Part shown: positions 1 through 12,391 of the stretch, piece by piece
Layout: each line of letters begins with the position of its first letter
Position numbering within the stretch: the first letter of the stretch is position 1
NCBI GenBank assembly: GCA_030035585.1
Contig: CM057473.1
Location: 14,930,501 to 14,994,500 of the forward strand
DNA from: Dugong dugon
Taxonomy: Eukaryota; Chordata; Mammalia; Sirenia; Dugongidae
Direction: 5' to 3'
Length of the DNA stretch: 64,000 nt
Notes under the pieces: model-generated
Told to the model about the DNA's origin: nothing
The model's input: only the letters and a program-made list of their open reading frames with translations
Databases searched by the model: none
Position numbers and translations under genes: made by a program

Positions 1-615
1 GAACACGTCATTCAAAAAAAATCAACAAAAATTTAAAAATGATGATGTCATATATGGCATGAATCTTAGGAGACACATTCATTATGTATACTACAAATAA
101 AGAGACATTGCATTAGGTAATGGACTGATTTTAAAATAAGATAGAAACAATCTGTAAAATATTAATATTTCTCCACATAGCAGAGTCTTACTTTTCGCCC
201 CTTTCTCATGGCATATTTTGTACTTCATTGTAACTGTCCTTTCAATCAAATGAAGGATACAGAGAGAACAATATATAAATGCCCTTCTGTTCCCTCTTCA
301 AAGCCAACAACCTATTTAATGTTATTTTTTTTCTATATGTGTAAGCACTTTGTGGGATTTGTAGAGCTTATATTGAAAATAGTCCCCTTGAAAGATTAGG
401 CACTTAGCAATTTTTCTTTTATTTTAATAATGAGCCACATTTTATACTGGTTAAAAAAATGAACAAACTTTATAAAAGCTTGTGAGGAATGCTTAGCTTT
501 TCTCCTTTACAATTCATGAGGTCCTGCAAGGAAATAATATATAATAAAGAGAAATAAAATCCAACATGAAATACAAGTTGATACTAGCTTATCATTCAAA
601 AATGTGTTTCCAACC

Positions 616-919
616 CAGTGATTCTCAAATTTCAGTATGCATCATAATCACTGGGAAGGTTCATTAAAATGTGAACTGCTGGGCTCCTCTTCCTGCAGCT
701 TCTCACTGAGTAGGTCTTTGGTAGGGCAGGCAACCCTGGTGGTGTAGTGGTTAAGAGCTACACCTGCTAACCAAAAGGTCAGCAGTTCGAATCTACCAGG
801 TGTTCCTTGGAAACTCTCTGGGGCAGTTCTACTCTTGTCCTATAGACTCTCTCTGAGTCAGAATCAACTTGACAGCAATGACCTTGGTAGACCAGAAGAC
901 CACATTCTGAGAACCACTG
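616..919 (+). mobile_element. MER5A (hAT-Charlie) element split by an AfroSINE
   Basis: The left end CAGTGATTCTCAAA and the right end TTCTGAGAACCACTG are inverted repeats of the MER5A type, and the body (TGCATCATAATCACTGGGA, GAACTGCTGGGC, CTGAGTAGGTCT) fits MER5A. Flanking 8-mers TTCCAACC (608-615) and TTGTAACC (920-927) agree at 6 of 8 positions, as expected for an old hAT target duplication. The middle is interrupted by an AfroSINE at about 725-882. Nonautonomous and decayed. Confidence 0.85.
725..882 (+). mobile_element. AfroSINE inserted in MER5A
   Basis: Body reads CCCTGGTGGTGTAGTGGTTA, GCTAACCAAAAGGTCAGCAG, TTCGAATCTACCAGG and ends GAATCAACTTGACAGCAATG. The tRNA-derived head has A- and B-box-like stretches. 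Short flanking repeats TTGGTAG (718-724 and 884-890) look like its target duplication, which makes the boundaries firm. Confidence 0.92.
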
Positions 920-1136
920 TTGTAACCAATAGTTTATTCTTTAAATTCTTATTTGGTGAAAGTGTAAATGCCAAAAGATTGTGACTTAGGATGAGGCAAG
1001 ATGTCAGAAAGTATACTCCTCGTCTGAATATGTAGACATATGTTCGGGCATTTTTTAAAAAAACTGAAATGATTTCTCAAGTCATAAGCTTACTCATTGG
1101 AGAGAGATTAATTGAAATAAACATAAAATGCAACAC

Positions 1137-1142
1137 TTTATT
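1137..1142 (-). promoter_or_regulatory. NCAM2: Candidate distal poly(A) signal of NCAM2
   Basis: AATAAA on the minus strand (TTTATT on plus), followed within 30 bases by GTTGCATTTTATGTTTATTT, a T/GT-rich downstream element. It sits at the boundary between SINE-free sequence and the MER5A/AfroSINE cluster. The site is a prediction. Confidence 0.45.
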
Positions 1143-3202
1143 AAAGTAAAAGTATCTTTACTATTAATATACAAATGGTGAAGAGTGACAATTTTGATAT
1201 ACTGTAAGCCATACTTTCCATGTCTTTCATAAATACAAAACTTCAACATTTGCAGTATAATTTTTTACAGTTTAGACACATATATACAGCATTTCATAGG
1301 GACGTACTATATTGAAACAATAAGAAAACGTTGTGGTCGCTAACTTAGGAATATAGAATATGAGTGGTATATATAAGTTAAAGAAAATAGAAAATAGTAT
1401 GTTTTAATGCATACTGAACACAGCATAGAAGTCACATCTCCCCCCCACCCCGCCAAAAAAAATTAATCTTTATATCTAAATAGTCCACATAATCCTAACA
1501 GGATTTAGAGGCAAACACTAGACCATGAACATTCCTTTATCAAGGGTTGGAACAAAATACGTTTGCTCTTTAAAGTATCATTTACTGGATATTATGCATG
1601 TTGTCCTCTAAAAAATTCCTATTTGCAAAATTCAGTAAAAGGTTCTCTCTCTGTTAACTTCCTCCTCTGGATTTCACTAATTTTTCTCCTTTCTATCAGT
1701 ATTATTGTCCTTAATTTTCATCTTAGCAAAGTTCCTAGTCCCTAGTCCAGCAGGGTTCACATTTGGCTTTTTCCTATTTATTACAAATGCAAGATTTCAT
1801 TCTGCCTTTCAGGATCCCTGCAGCTCTTGGTGTCTCTACTCTTTCGTGCCTGGTTGTGATTTGAAATGCACCAACACTCATTGTTTTGGTGGTTCACTTC
1901 CAAAAAGGCTACCACCAGATGCTGAAAGATACGTGTTTTCGTATGAGAAAATAAAATTGAAGCAGCAATATTTAAATTAATAAAGGTAAATTTTACACAA
2001 ACATTATGAAGGTTATGTGGCCAAAATCCTAAAACTGTAACAAAAATTTTAAAACAGGTAATGCCAACTAGTATATTTAAGTTATTGGTAAAATACTACA
2101 GAGAATAGTGAAATATTTTTGTAAGAATATCAAATATGCTATAAATACATACTTCAGCATAATATATAAGCCTCTGACTTTTATATAAGGGAAAATAATT
2201 GCTCTATTAGCATTCCTGTATAATGCCGAACACTTACATCTACTTGAGTAAATGCAATTTTTAAGAGAAGTAAGAAACTGGAAGGGAACGATACTCGTTC
2301 AGCAACTACTATTTTTTGACACTTATAACGTTTTTATTTATAACTGTTTCATCTCAGAACTAAACTCATCACTGAAACCCACAAGTCGAATATTTTCTTG
2401 AAATCTTCTAATTTTAGTATTGGAGTCTTTCATTTCTGTGACATTCCACAGTTTAGTTTTAGCATGTCAAGGCATCCATACGCAATTTCAATAAGAGTCC
2501 AGGCAAAATGTTTCAAAGGATTACTGAGAAGATGTAAATCTTTTTCTCTAAGTAAAAATAACACTAACAATCTCATTAAAATAAAAATAACATTTTACCT
2601 ACTCATAAATGTTACTGAATAAGCATTCTGGATACGATAACGAAAAAGAACTTTATGAGGGATTCAGATTGGGCGTTTTCACTATTCTCCATTAAAAAGA
2701 ACATTGCAAATTTTATAAATAATTATAATATTCCAGTATTTCTTAAATTAAGAGATGAGTTATTATTACTAACACTTCTCCATTGTATATATTTTCATCA
2801 GTGACTACCTTATTATCAATAATGAAAGATGCTTTACGAGCCCAAACGCAATTTATATCAACCTGAGTAATGTAGACTCAAATGACACCATAGTAATTTA
2901 TCCTATTTTAAAAACTACTCTGTTGTCTTTGTCTTTCAACTGGTAAAATTCAATTCCAACAATATCTAGAATGTATTTATTGTCTAGAACATCAACATGG
3001 AACAAATTAACTACGTTTCACGTGTGTGCTTCCAATGAAAAATTTTATCATGAATGAAAATAAATTACATAGTATAATTTGCTATATTAAAATTTTGTAT
3101 TTAAGGTAAAGTAGCTTGAATTTAGTTTAGTCACTGAATGAAAATAAAATAGCATCATTCAAGTGTCACAGATATCAGCAAAATGTATCAGTAAAGATTA
3201 AG

Positions 3203-3226
3203 TTGTGTGTGTGTGTGTGTGTGTGG
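3203..3226 (+). repeat. (GT)n microsatellite
   Basis: About 11 uninterrupted GT units within the predicted NCAM2 3'UTR; on the transcript strand this is (CA)n. Confidence 0.95.
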
Positions 3227-6200
3227 TGTTTTAATAAAGCAACGTCATGCTAATCCAAAGGCACAAATGCATCTTAATTCTTTAAAATAAGAAGCATAAA
3301 ATAAAAGTATAATTAGAAAGTTACAATTAATTCTTGGCATTCAAATAAATAGTTTGATTAATACAACCCTTCTATTTATATAAATATTTAGCTCAAAGAT
3401 TCAGATAATGTTGTCTGGATCAAATAGACTTTGGAAAAAATGCTTCTACAGTTACTAATATTAAAAATAAAACTTAAGAAACATTACATTAATGTTAGAC
3501 ATTAATATCAACAGAATGGCAATGTCTTATTCAAGAAAAATAATAAATCTTTAGAAATTATAATTTTTAATTTAATTCCTTTGCAAGTGATTGCAAAGTA
3601 CATTGACAAATTTGTGTCAGTTTAAAAAGAACATTTTTGTTAAAATGCTGATATTACTGTTTCCTCTTACATGTTGTTGAATATAGATTGTCATTGCCCA
3701 ATTGCACATAGCCTATCAAGAAATACCAACATTTTCAGTGCGATCTTGGCTTGTTGGTTTAAAGTAGCATAGGGTTCAGATCATTTTCACGGTACTCATA
3801 TTCAGTCAACTCTTCTGACATCTTATACTAACACTTAAGAGTACTCTGAGACAGTAAAAATAACATTTATACAGTTAGATGGATATGTTTAGTCTAGAAT
3901 AAGAATGAAAAGAAGAAATTGGTTATTCCAGTTCTACTCGTATTTTACAATGGACTGCAAGCCATCTCTTACTTAGAAACTTTTACAAATAGAGTAATTT
4001 GGAGCATTCCATCAAAATGTGGAAAAAAAAAAAAAGAAAAGGCTTATCACAGTATTGCCTTGCTCCTGCATGACATAGATTTCAAGGACAAGAGGTAAGG
4101 ACCATTCGGAAAATTGTAGCAGTGCACTTGAAACAGTCTTTCTGCAATTAGCTCCAGTTTATCTCTTGATTTTAGATCATTAGTCCACACTGTGGCAAGG
4201 AATTTAACAGTATATATAAAAAGAATATTCAAATGAATTGTTTTACATGGAAAGTCCAAAGAAATGAAACAGAAACATTCAAACTGAGAAGACACGAAAA
4301 TATTCTGTTTATTATTATTTCTGCTCCTGAAGTATAACAGATGTAACAATAGGAAACATGCTAAATCTCTTTCCCAGCTTTCCTATTCTTTCACCATCTT
4401 TAGTTTAAAACCACAGAGTTCTATCCAGAAAAAAATTAACCTTCACTGCTATTACCTCATAGACACTTTTCTAAGCCCATTCACACTGGCACAATGTAAT
4501 TCAAGTATTTTGGCTAGTTTTAGCATATTAGTGCAAAAGAAAATGAAACAGTAACATAAAGCAAAAGAGATGATCAAACATAACCTAAACAGCCACGTTC
4601 AAATCCGTGAAGACACCAGTTAGTCAACTTTGTCAAATGGACCAATCTAGCTTGTTTGTTTAGACACTACTCAGATTCCTAGGTAGGCGCAGGAATTCTT
4701 GACTTTTTCTTCAGAATATACCAGAAAGGATATCAGGAAGCAGTTTCTTCATTAAAAGGCCTTAATTATGGCAATGGCACTGTAGAGATTTAGTGCCTTA
4801 ACATGCGGATGTGCAATTCTGTCCTGCTAACAGCCAAAAAAAGTGAAGAATGGCATATAATTAACTGTCTCTCCTTGGCTGACAGTTCAAGCACTTTGTA
4901 AATAAATGTGGTTATGAGTGGCATTAATATTACATTTAATGGTCATTAAATTATCTCCATAGAGAGACACCCCAAACAGCTGGCTCTGCACTGTTGAAAA
5001 TTCCTCCAATAGTCTATTGGAACCCATTCCCCAACCAGTCAATATCTGAGCTAATACCACCTGAAACACTAAAGGTTATGAATGTTGTGGAGCCTAAAGA
5101 AACTTCTGATTCTCTAGGGTAAGAAATAATCTAAAACTTGCTCCCAACTGGTATTGTACATTTATAATAATAAATACATTTTTCACCCTACATATAAGTT
5201 AAAATCACATTTCAGTCTTTTACCTCTGGGAGCTTGCATAGCTTGGAAGTTAATATGTACTTTATTCTGGATTAGGGTCTAACAAATGATATTAGAAAGT
5301 TGGTGTTGAATAGATAACAGAATTTCTTCAACAAAAATTGTTTATCAAAATCTTAAAAATGACTTCTAGCTACAACATCCAGAATAAACACAAAATAGTG
5401 GTAATTCAATTGTTTTCCACTGACATTTTTATAATAGGTATAAACATCAAATAATTTAATAAATCTGAAGATTTTAATTTCCATTTAGCCAATCAAATTC
5501 AATGATTGATCTATTTATCACTGGGAATATGAGTTTTAAACAAAGATTACCTAAACTATGGTCTAAAAAATGCATCTGAGCCTATGATTTTAAGTATTTG
5601 AACACTAGAGACTTGCTTGGTAAGATTATTAAAAAAATAAAAGATAATAACATATTTATAAATATATCAAGACAACATATTGATATTGTTCCCATTTCAG
5701 TTTATTTTGTTTGAAGCTGAGGGCAGAAATCAATATTCTTTTCACTTGCAGTATATTTAATATTTGTCATAATCCATTCTGAATGAATATGGCATATATA
5801 AAAAGACAGAAATTTAGGGTTCTCTCTAGTCTAGTTTCACATACGAGTAATATTTTCTTTAAATGGGTAACAATTTTGATCTGGCACTTCACTCTATTAA
5901 AAATCAACATTGAAATAGCACTGTAATCATAACTCAAAAATAATTCTCCAAAGTGTCTCTCGATTTTAATATGTGCTATGGAAATCTGGCTCCTTTAAAC
6001 CCCGGGTTTTCTGAAATTCTTCTGATAAAAAGTATTACGTTTATTAAGTGCCAGCATCTTAAGATGAAAAGCCACTTTAATAATCTAATTGTCTAAGGTA
6101 AGACTCAAGAACATGCAGGGATTTCCTACACATTTATCTCCCAAGCTTTTTTTTACTATTTTGTTTTTTCTTATACCCCTCTTTGTTGGAGTGGCTGTGG

Positions 6201-6515
6201 TATGGATTATAGTTCTTAAGAAATGGACCACTTTAGCTATATAATAAACTGTAGTACTTCAATCGTCAAATCAAATTGGTACCCAAGTGTTGGTGCCAGT
6301 CAGGTCTCTATATTTGAAATTTTTAACAAAATAAACAACAACAACAAAAGAAAACAAACCATGGACAGGAGTATCTGATCATATGTATACGTGTACAAGC
6401 TATTCCAAGCTAAAAGTTCCCCAAGAAATTAAGGTCAATGGAATAGTTTTGATCATAGGGTCACTGTAATCCAAATGCTGTTTGTTGTGTTGTTCAAGCT
6501 GCTGCCATCTTGTCT

Positions 6516-6624
6516 TTATGCTTTGCTGTCATCTTCTTTTGATTGTATATCATTAGCAACTTTAATTTCCATAGTTTCTGGATTTAAGATCTCTTTGCCA
6601 TTTTCTTCTTTTAAGGGCAATTTT
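6516..6624 (-). CDS. NCAM2: NCAM2 last coding exon, C-terminus and stop
   Basis: The final coding piece is 109 bases including the TAA stop at 6518-6516. The acceptor is TTTCTTTCCAG before AAAATTGCC. Joined to the previous exon it completes [14 protein letters not shown], continues [14 protein letters not shown] and ends [10 protein letters not shown]. The tail is highly charged, and its SKA ending resembles that of NCAM1 long isoforms. The block is only 35 codons and appears only when the minus strand is read across splice sites. The stop is followed by a long, repeat-poor 3'UTR. Confidence comes from matching phase, canonical acceptor and the recognisable C-terminal peptide. Confidence 0.95.
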
Positions 6625-7494
6625 CTGGAAAGAAATTGAAAAACAATAATAAACTTCATTTGCTAAGATACTTTAAGCACACTCTCCTAGCATTTAAGTT
6701 ATTGTTTTGTAGAAAAAATGTGCTAATTGTCTTGGGAATTTAGAGTTACTTATTAGAATGACATAAAATAATTTTTGCTAAAGCAATACCAAATTGACAG
6801 AAAAATAATGAAAAGAGAATAAAACAATCCAATATTGTTAATTGTAAAAATGTGATGCAATACAGAACAAGTGAAATAATATGTTTATAGATTTAGACGC
6901 ACCAAATCTTTCATTACCAGGTGGCTTAGATTTAATAATCACTTGTAATTATTAAGAATTTTGGAACATAAAAAAAGGCAAACTTGATATGTCAAACTAG
7001 ATGATTTACTAGTACTCAAATTTATCAGGTAAAAACTATTAGTAGTTGTTGTCATATATTGTTAAATAAAATTCATAAGACGAATGATTTAGGGATATTT
7101 TTACAGATTTTAGTGTTCTTTTGAACTTAATGCAAATAAATACAGTTCAGGATTTTCCCAGTTGTTTATATTTACTGCTTATGTTTTCCTCAGCTGCTAT
7201 TATTTTTCTTGCCACTTTCAGTACCACTTTGGAACATATTTTTGAAGAGTTGTTTCCAATTTTAACCTACAAAACAATAAAAACTTTTCTTTCTTAATAT
7301 TAAGACAGTTCCACAAATCTTACTATAACGTCAATGAATCAGGATTTTCAGTTTTTTTCTGTCTTTCTGAAGTTCAATAGTTTACCATCAAATCTTGTGC
7401 TCTTGTGGTAATATTTGCCTTCCTTGGGAAAAGTTTATTTCCTCTCACCCCATAAACAGTTACAACTAGAATTTAAATTCACTTCTACCACTCT

Positions 7495-7654
7495 GTAGTC
7501 CTGGTGGCTCAGTGGTTAAGTGTTTGGCTGGTAGCCAAAAGGTCGGCAGTTCAAATCCATCAGCCTCTCCTTGGAAACCCTATGGGGTAGTTCTACCCTG
7601 TTTTATGAGTTGGAATCCACTCAACGGCACAGTGGGTCTTGGTCTTGGGTCTGT
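7495..7654 (+). mobile_element. AfroSINE
   Basis: Full-length head and tail: GTCCTGGTGGCTCAGTGGTT, CCAAAAGGTCGGCAG, CCTTGGAAACCCTATGGGG, GAATCCACTCAACGGCACAG. Flanked by CACTCT on both sides, a likely short target duplication. The 76-codon ORF across it is a by-product. Confidence 0.93.
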
Positions 7655-7871
7655 CACTCTAACCTCATTCTTTTATGGGAGAGTGAGTTTTATTATGCTT
7701 AGTAACTCTGGGTTTTATTTGCAATTTGTTTTATATTTTTGAATAAGAAGGGTAAGCCATTTTATTCTGGAGATCAAAGATAGCATGTAAAAACTAGCAC
7801 TCAAAGTAAGTCTTAAGCAAAATCTAATAAAATCCATTGCTGGGAATGAAGGAGTCTTTACTTGGTATCTA

Positions 7872-8081
7872 CTACCAGAACCAGTTGCCTTGAGTCAACT
7901 CTGACTCATGGAGACCCCATGTGTGTCAGAGTAGAACTGTGCTCCACAGGGTTTTCAACGGCTGATTTTTCTGAAGTAGATTTCCATGCCTTTCCTCTGA
8001 GGAGCCTCTGGGTGGACTCCAACCACCAACCTTTCAGGTAGCAGCCTAGGGCTTTAATCCTTTGCACCACCAACGGACTCT
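7872..8081 (-). mobile_element. AfroSINE, longer variant
   Basis: Reverse-oriented copy: TTGAGTCAACTCTGACTCAT, CAGGGTTTTCAACGGCTGAT, CCAACCTTTCAGGTAGCAG and GCACCACCAACGGACTC. It carries an extra central segment (TTTCCATGCCTTTCCTCTGA) absent from the 150-bp form. Confidence 0.88.
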
Positions 8082-9640
8082 ATACTCACTACAGTAGACT
8101 CTTTTATGTATAAATTCATAGTCATAGTTCGTTCTTTCCCGTTTCCAGGTACTAAAACATCAACAGCAAAACGTGATAAAAACAGTAGTTCATTTCTAGC
8201 ATGAAAATGTAAAGACATTGAGAGCTTCGATAGATGGTTGGCATGATGCTTAATGCATTTTTTAGTCAAAGAACTATGTACTGACTGTAATAATCAGTTT
8301 TTTTCAAATAAGTCTTGGATGGTGTATTTTCAAGTGTTTTCATGACTTATGTTTATCATTTAAAAATTATTGTTAATTCTATTATTTTTATGTTGAATAT
8401 TTCTCTTCCAGGATTGAGTTGAACATTAGTTGTTTAATCATCTTTTTGTTTGTTTCACTTTGTTTTTTCAGACATATTCCTGTCATATACAAGGGATTTC
8501 TTAACTAGTTTCCAATATAAACTTAACTGTACGCCAATATAAATGTTTATGTGTTATTTAATACACAATACTTTTACTGTGCATACTCTTATTGAAGAAC
8601 GTTGTGGTTTCTGAAGGGAAAGATATTGACCTACCTTGTGAAAGCTACCTTTAATAGAATTTCCCTTAATTTAGAATGTAATAATCTCTAAATGCAATAA
8701 ACTAAAAAAGGCCTCAGAATTTATACTGAAATTCTAACTACAGAGTAGGACTTTTTATTTGTGTAAAAATTAATCATTTCATCCCCTTCAAGAGCAGTTA
8801 GTGGGGGTTTCTGAAACAGATTTTTTTTTTCAGCCATCACAATACTCAGCCTTTGCTTTAGAATATATCAGGTTTATGTGCAATGAAATGCCAGCTGGTA
8901 AGGAAAAAGGGATATCTGTTTTGAAAAGCAATAAAAATTAAAAGTGATTTTGTGAACAGAAGTTATAGTATTTGATCACTATGGTTTTGTTATTATCAAA
9001 TGTTTTCAACAGAATACTACTATTACTAACTCTTATTAATTCCATTGATGTTAATCAATTTAACTTTCATGTGTGTGAACAGAGGAACATGTTCATCATC
9101 TTTACAGGTTTAATAGAATTACTGTATTTTTGATAGAGCTATGAATGATACTAAGAGAATTAAATGACATTGTCTTGGATGGACACTATGCGTTATTTAC
9201 TACATACATGTTAAAATGATAGACAGTATTTCTTACTCTTCATAATTTTTTAGTAGTCTTGAGTACATTTCAGAGTATTTATATTTAAGGCTGTCATTTA
9301 TATTCAATGGGATGACTACTTTCCTGACACAATCTTTATTTCAGTAGAAATTAACCACTTCTTTGACAGTATCATCTTCTTTAAGATTAGTGTTGGAAAA
9401 TCCAATTCTGTAACCTATTTTTGTCTTTTTGATACTTCTGAATAAAATTACAAATATGTGTTTCAACAGTAGATTCCCACCTGACATTGATACAATTTTT
9501 TCGTGTTAAATGTTTCAAAAGAAAACAGCTTTAATTATCCCCATTGATTATCATTTAAAAATATACATTTTTACGAAGCATAATGGGTAACCAGCTTTCT
9601 AATACTTATCCAAAATACATATGCATTTTAAGGTACATAC

Positions 9641-9760
9641 TCAGGTTCTGTTAGTGGTGTGGTTTCGTTTGGCTCGTTTACTGGGCTCCCATCTTCATGA
9701 TTAGTAATTCTTTCATCCTCTGTTCTCATCTCCACGATTGGTTCTTTTGATCCATCTTTC
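9641..9760 (-). CDS. NCAM2: NCAM2 exon, acidic cytoplasmic segment
   Basis: This exon of 120 bases encodes [17 protein letters not shown], then [13 protein letters not shown], then NETTPLTEP. It enters with one base completing the leucine codon and leaves after two bases of a glutamate codon. The acceptor is TTTTTTCTAG before GAAAGATGG and the donor is CCTGA followed by GTATGT. The EPIVE...EDER and [10 protein letters not shown] signatures are shared by the cytoplasmic tails of NCAM1 and NCAM2; the SPVNEP spacer is the NCAM2 form. The segment is rich in Glu, Asp, Thr and Ser and has no predicted fold. It lies 15.6 kb after the transmembrane exon in the gene. The exon extends in frame upstream to an ATG at 9813, but that part is intron. 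Confidence 0.96.
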
Positions 9761-9940
9761 CTAGAAAAAAGGGGAAAACAAATCTTGCCTATGTATTGTA
9801 AACATGGATGCATTATGGACCTAGTTAAATATCTCCACCTAATTCCTCCTTCACCCCAAGAAAATCGAACACAGTCAGATTAAGAATACCATCAAGAATT
9901 TCATTTTTCATTTAAATAAAACACACCATATATCTTCATG

Positions 9941-10103
9941 CCTGTAGCCCTGGTGGCAAAATGGTTAAGAGCTCAGGCTGCTAACTAAAACATCGCAGTT
10001 CGAATCCATCAGTCGCTCCTTGGAAACCCTATGGGACAGTTCTACCCTGTCCTACAGGGTTGCTATGAGTATGAGTAGGAATCGACTTGATGGCACACAA
10101 CAA
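9941..10103 (+). mobile_element. AfroSINE with target-site duplication
   Basis: GTAGCCCTGGTGGCAAAATG to GAATCGACTTGATGGCACAC. Flanks CATATATCTTCATG (9927-9940) and CATATCCTCATG (10104-10115) are recognisable as a target duplication, so this is a fairly young insertion. Confidence 0.93.
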
Positions 10104-10586
10104 CATATCCTCATGCAAAAAAAAAAAACAGAAAAAAATTCATTTTGTCTCTGTTTTCCTCATTGAAATTGTGTTCATTTTTTTGATAAGGAAGTTTGCA
10201 TTTTAATTTCTATTGTACAGTTCCTTTTGGAATAAATAAAAGTGGAAATTATTTTGTTAAACAATAAACATAAACTATTTTTAACTAGCCATGCCTTTTG
10301 AAAACTATAAATAAAAGTTTTATTTGAAATAAATCATCAGAAATGTTGCTTCCATTATAATATTTGGATAATAACATTTTATATGTAAAATATGTTACTG
10401 TCTTAAAACTTTATAAATTTGTATAAAATATTTTCTCTATAATGTGGTAACTGATTTTTAACATAGCCACGTTTTCAAGAAAATAGTTTAAATGAAAAGA
10501 CTTATTTTAACATATATGCATGATATTTTCATTTATAAGGTAATATTCAAATTCATTATTGCATAATTGCTACATTTTGCTCTGTT

Positions 10587-10636
10587 ACGCTTAAGGTCAT
10601 CATGAGTCTGAACCGACTTGATACCAACTAACAACA
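10587..10636 (+). mobile_element. AfroSINE or RTE 3'-tail fragment
   Basis: Only the 3' tail is present: AAGGTCATCATGAGTCTGAA, CCGACTTGATACCAACTAAC. This tail is shared by AfroSINE and the RTE LINE, so the parent cannot be decided. Confidence 0.75.
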
Positions 10637-12213
10637 AAAAAAATATGAGGGTATGTGTAATTTTTTCTAATTAATGAAGAGTAGAAAGCTTGTTGCAGTT
10701 TCATACCTAAAAAATAGGCGGAAAGAAAAGGAGGAAACCTGGTAGTTTATTTCGCTTTCAGAATTTTCTTAAGAGTCTATTATGGATCTATATTGTAAAA
10801 AGAAAATCTACCAGAAAGAAGGGGTTGGGTGTGAAGAAACTATAAACTTCTGTGAAAATCTATAAGCATGGGGATACAAGCATATTAAAAAGCCTTTGGT
10901 GGTGATAAAAAGTGAAGCGCGATGGAGTGGATGAGAATGACGCATTCCTAATGCGGATTAGAAATACGACACAGAGGCGAAAAAAAAGAAGAAAAAGAAG
11001 ATACGGACAATTGACTTCAACTGCTCGGAGAGTTGCTGGAAGGTAGGTTTATTGCAAAGCCGTGTATCCCAACCATTGTTGATATGCCTTTTTAATAGTG
11101 CCATCTCCAGAGGCAAACGAGACAAAGAAATGAACTATAGTAATTGACACCTTGAACTTTGAATGTAATTCTAGTGGATACGAAATACCTGACTGATACT
11201 ATTGAAGTTACAGGACCTTAGAAGAAAATGTTCTATTTAGGTCTTTTTGTTGTTGTTGTTGTTAATAGTGAATGTAATTGTTAGATAAAATCAGATAGTC
11301 TTCCTTCTCCTCCCCAACACACTCAATAAACTGCATTATCCATCATTAACTGGGATGATGAAAAAATGGTAACAAATTTCTTCACATCTAAAAGAAAATT
11401 TATTGGAGTGATGATTCTTTGGTGGAAAATACTATGTTATCTTGGGAGATTCTTAATAGTGAATGAAAATTCCAGGATGACATTTATGACAAAGGATGAT
11501 ACCAAACTGATACTCCATTTCTTCTAATCTGAAAGAGAACATAGCTCAGGATTGTTGAGAGGCTGCAATGTATAAATATTTATTCATACAAGGAAAAATA
11601 ATGTCAATGCAAAAGAAAAGAGCCAAGAAAAACAATGTTTTATTCAAAGTTACTCAACTTTGAGGTATGTTCTTAAGAAGCATGTAAATTAGGATTGCGA
11701 ACAAAACAAAACAAACTAATAAAAATTCAGTGGCCCATATATTTAACAGACCCTAGAAATGCTCAGACTTGAACACAAAAATACCAACGGCGATAAAACA
11801 CTGCAGTCTGATGGCAGGTTTGCTATTGTTGACTTGCCTGAGGATGCACTTAAGTTATATTTGCGTGTGTCTAAATCAAATGTCCGTGGGACTTGGTCTT
11901 TCAGGCAAGTTTAGCAACATTCTCTGATCAGTGGCTTCAAGTTAGAAAGCTTTATATAATAGTAAAGATGGCTACTTGTCAGCTCCAAAAAATTTGTCTT
12001 GTTTTGTTTGCTTGTTTGTTTTTGTGATTCTTTAATCCACTATTTTAATAAATAATGCACAACCCCAATGCTCTTGTGAGACTATTTTGAAAGACATGTG
12101 TATTGACTATTCTGAGTAGAAAAGTGAATCAGGAGAGTTGGACTATATACGAGAACAAGTTTTAGGAAGGTACAAATAAAATATTTGCCTAATATTTTGA
12201 TTTAATTATAAAA

Positions 12214-12391
12214 CTAAAAATTGTTTAGTAAAGTATAAAATAGACTTTTTAATATGTTTAAAATTTAAAAAAAATCAAAGATATAAGGAAGCATTACACG
12301 ATAGTTTTTATACAGCATTTTTTCTTAGTAGTTTATAAAATAATAATGTATCTTCCATTGGCTAGCATGTTAGATTTGATGTAAGATGATG
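12214..12391 (+). repeat. Local direct duplication, copy 1
   Basis: Runs from AATTGTTTAGTAAAGTATAA to GCTAGCATGTTAGAT and TAAGATGAT. The same order of sequence recurs at 13015-13187 with scattered substitutions and short indels; the core GCATTTTTTCTTAGTAGTTT is identical in both. I do not recognise it as a named repeat. Confidence 0.9.

Larger units (their letters stand above)
1..1111. other. Sequence downstream of NCAM2
   Basis: Beyond the likely poly(A) site I see AT-rich unique sequence plus the MER5A/AfroSINE nest at 616-919. A 63-codon ORF at 208-399 has no recognisable domain. No gene is seen. Confidence 0.5.
1112..6515 (-). other. NCAM2: Probable NCAM2 3'UTR (transmembrane isoform)
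   Basis: Downstream of the stop there are about 5.4 kb of AT-rich sequence without a recognisable AfroSINE, although copies occur every 1-4 kb elsewhere. On the minus strand an AATAAA signal lies at 1142-1137, followed by a T-rich region, so cleavage near 1112-1125 is plausible. The first recognisable transposons (MER5A with AfroSINE) begin just beyond it, at 919. Other AATAAA matches exist within the stretch (for example near 6040 and 2335), so shorter 3' ends are possible. ORFs of 60-100 codons inside it (such as at 4047-4349) look like chance. A (GT)n run lies at 3203-3226. The extent is inferred. Confidence 0.6.
6625..9640 (-). other. NCAM2: NCAM2 last intron
   Basis: GTATGT donor at 9640-9635 and TTTCTTTCCAG acceptor ending at 6625. 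It contains two AfroSINEs (7495-7654 and 7872-8081) and otherwise unremarkable AT-rich sequence; no other gene is seen. Confidence 0.9.

Noticed and set aside
1705..1980. 91-codon plus-strand ORF
   Set aside because: Antisense to the predicted 3'UTR, with no family resemblance and no promoter or splice context.
4047..4349. 100-codon minus-strand ORF
   Set aside because: It lies in the probable NCAM2 3'UTR, has no recognisable domain and is within the length expected by chance.
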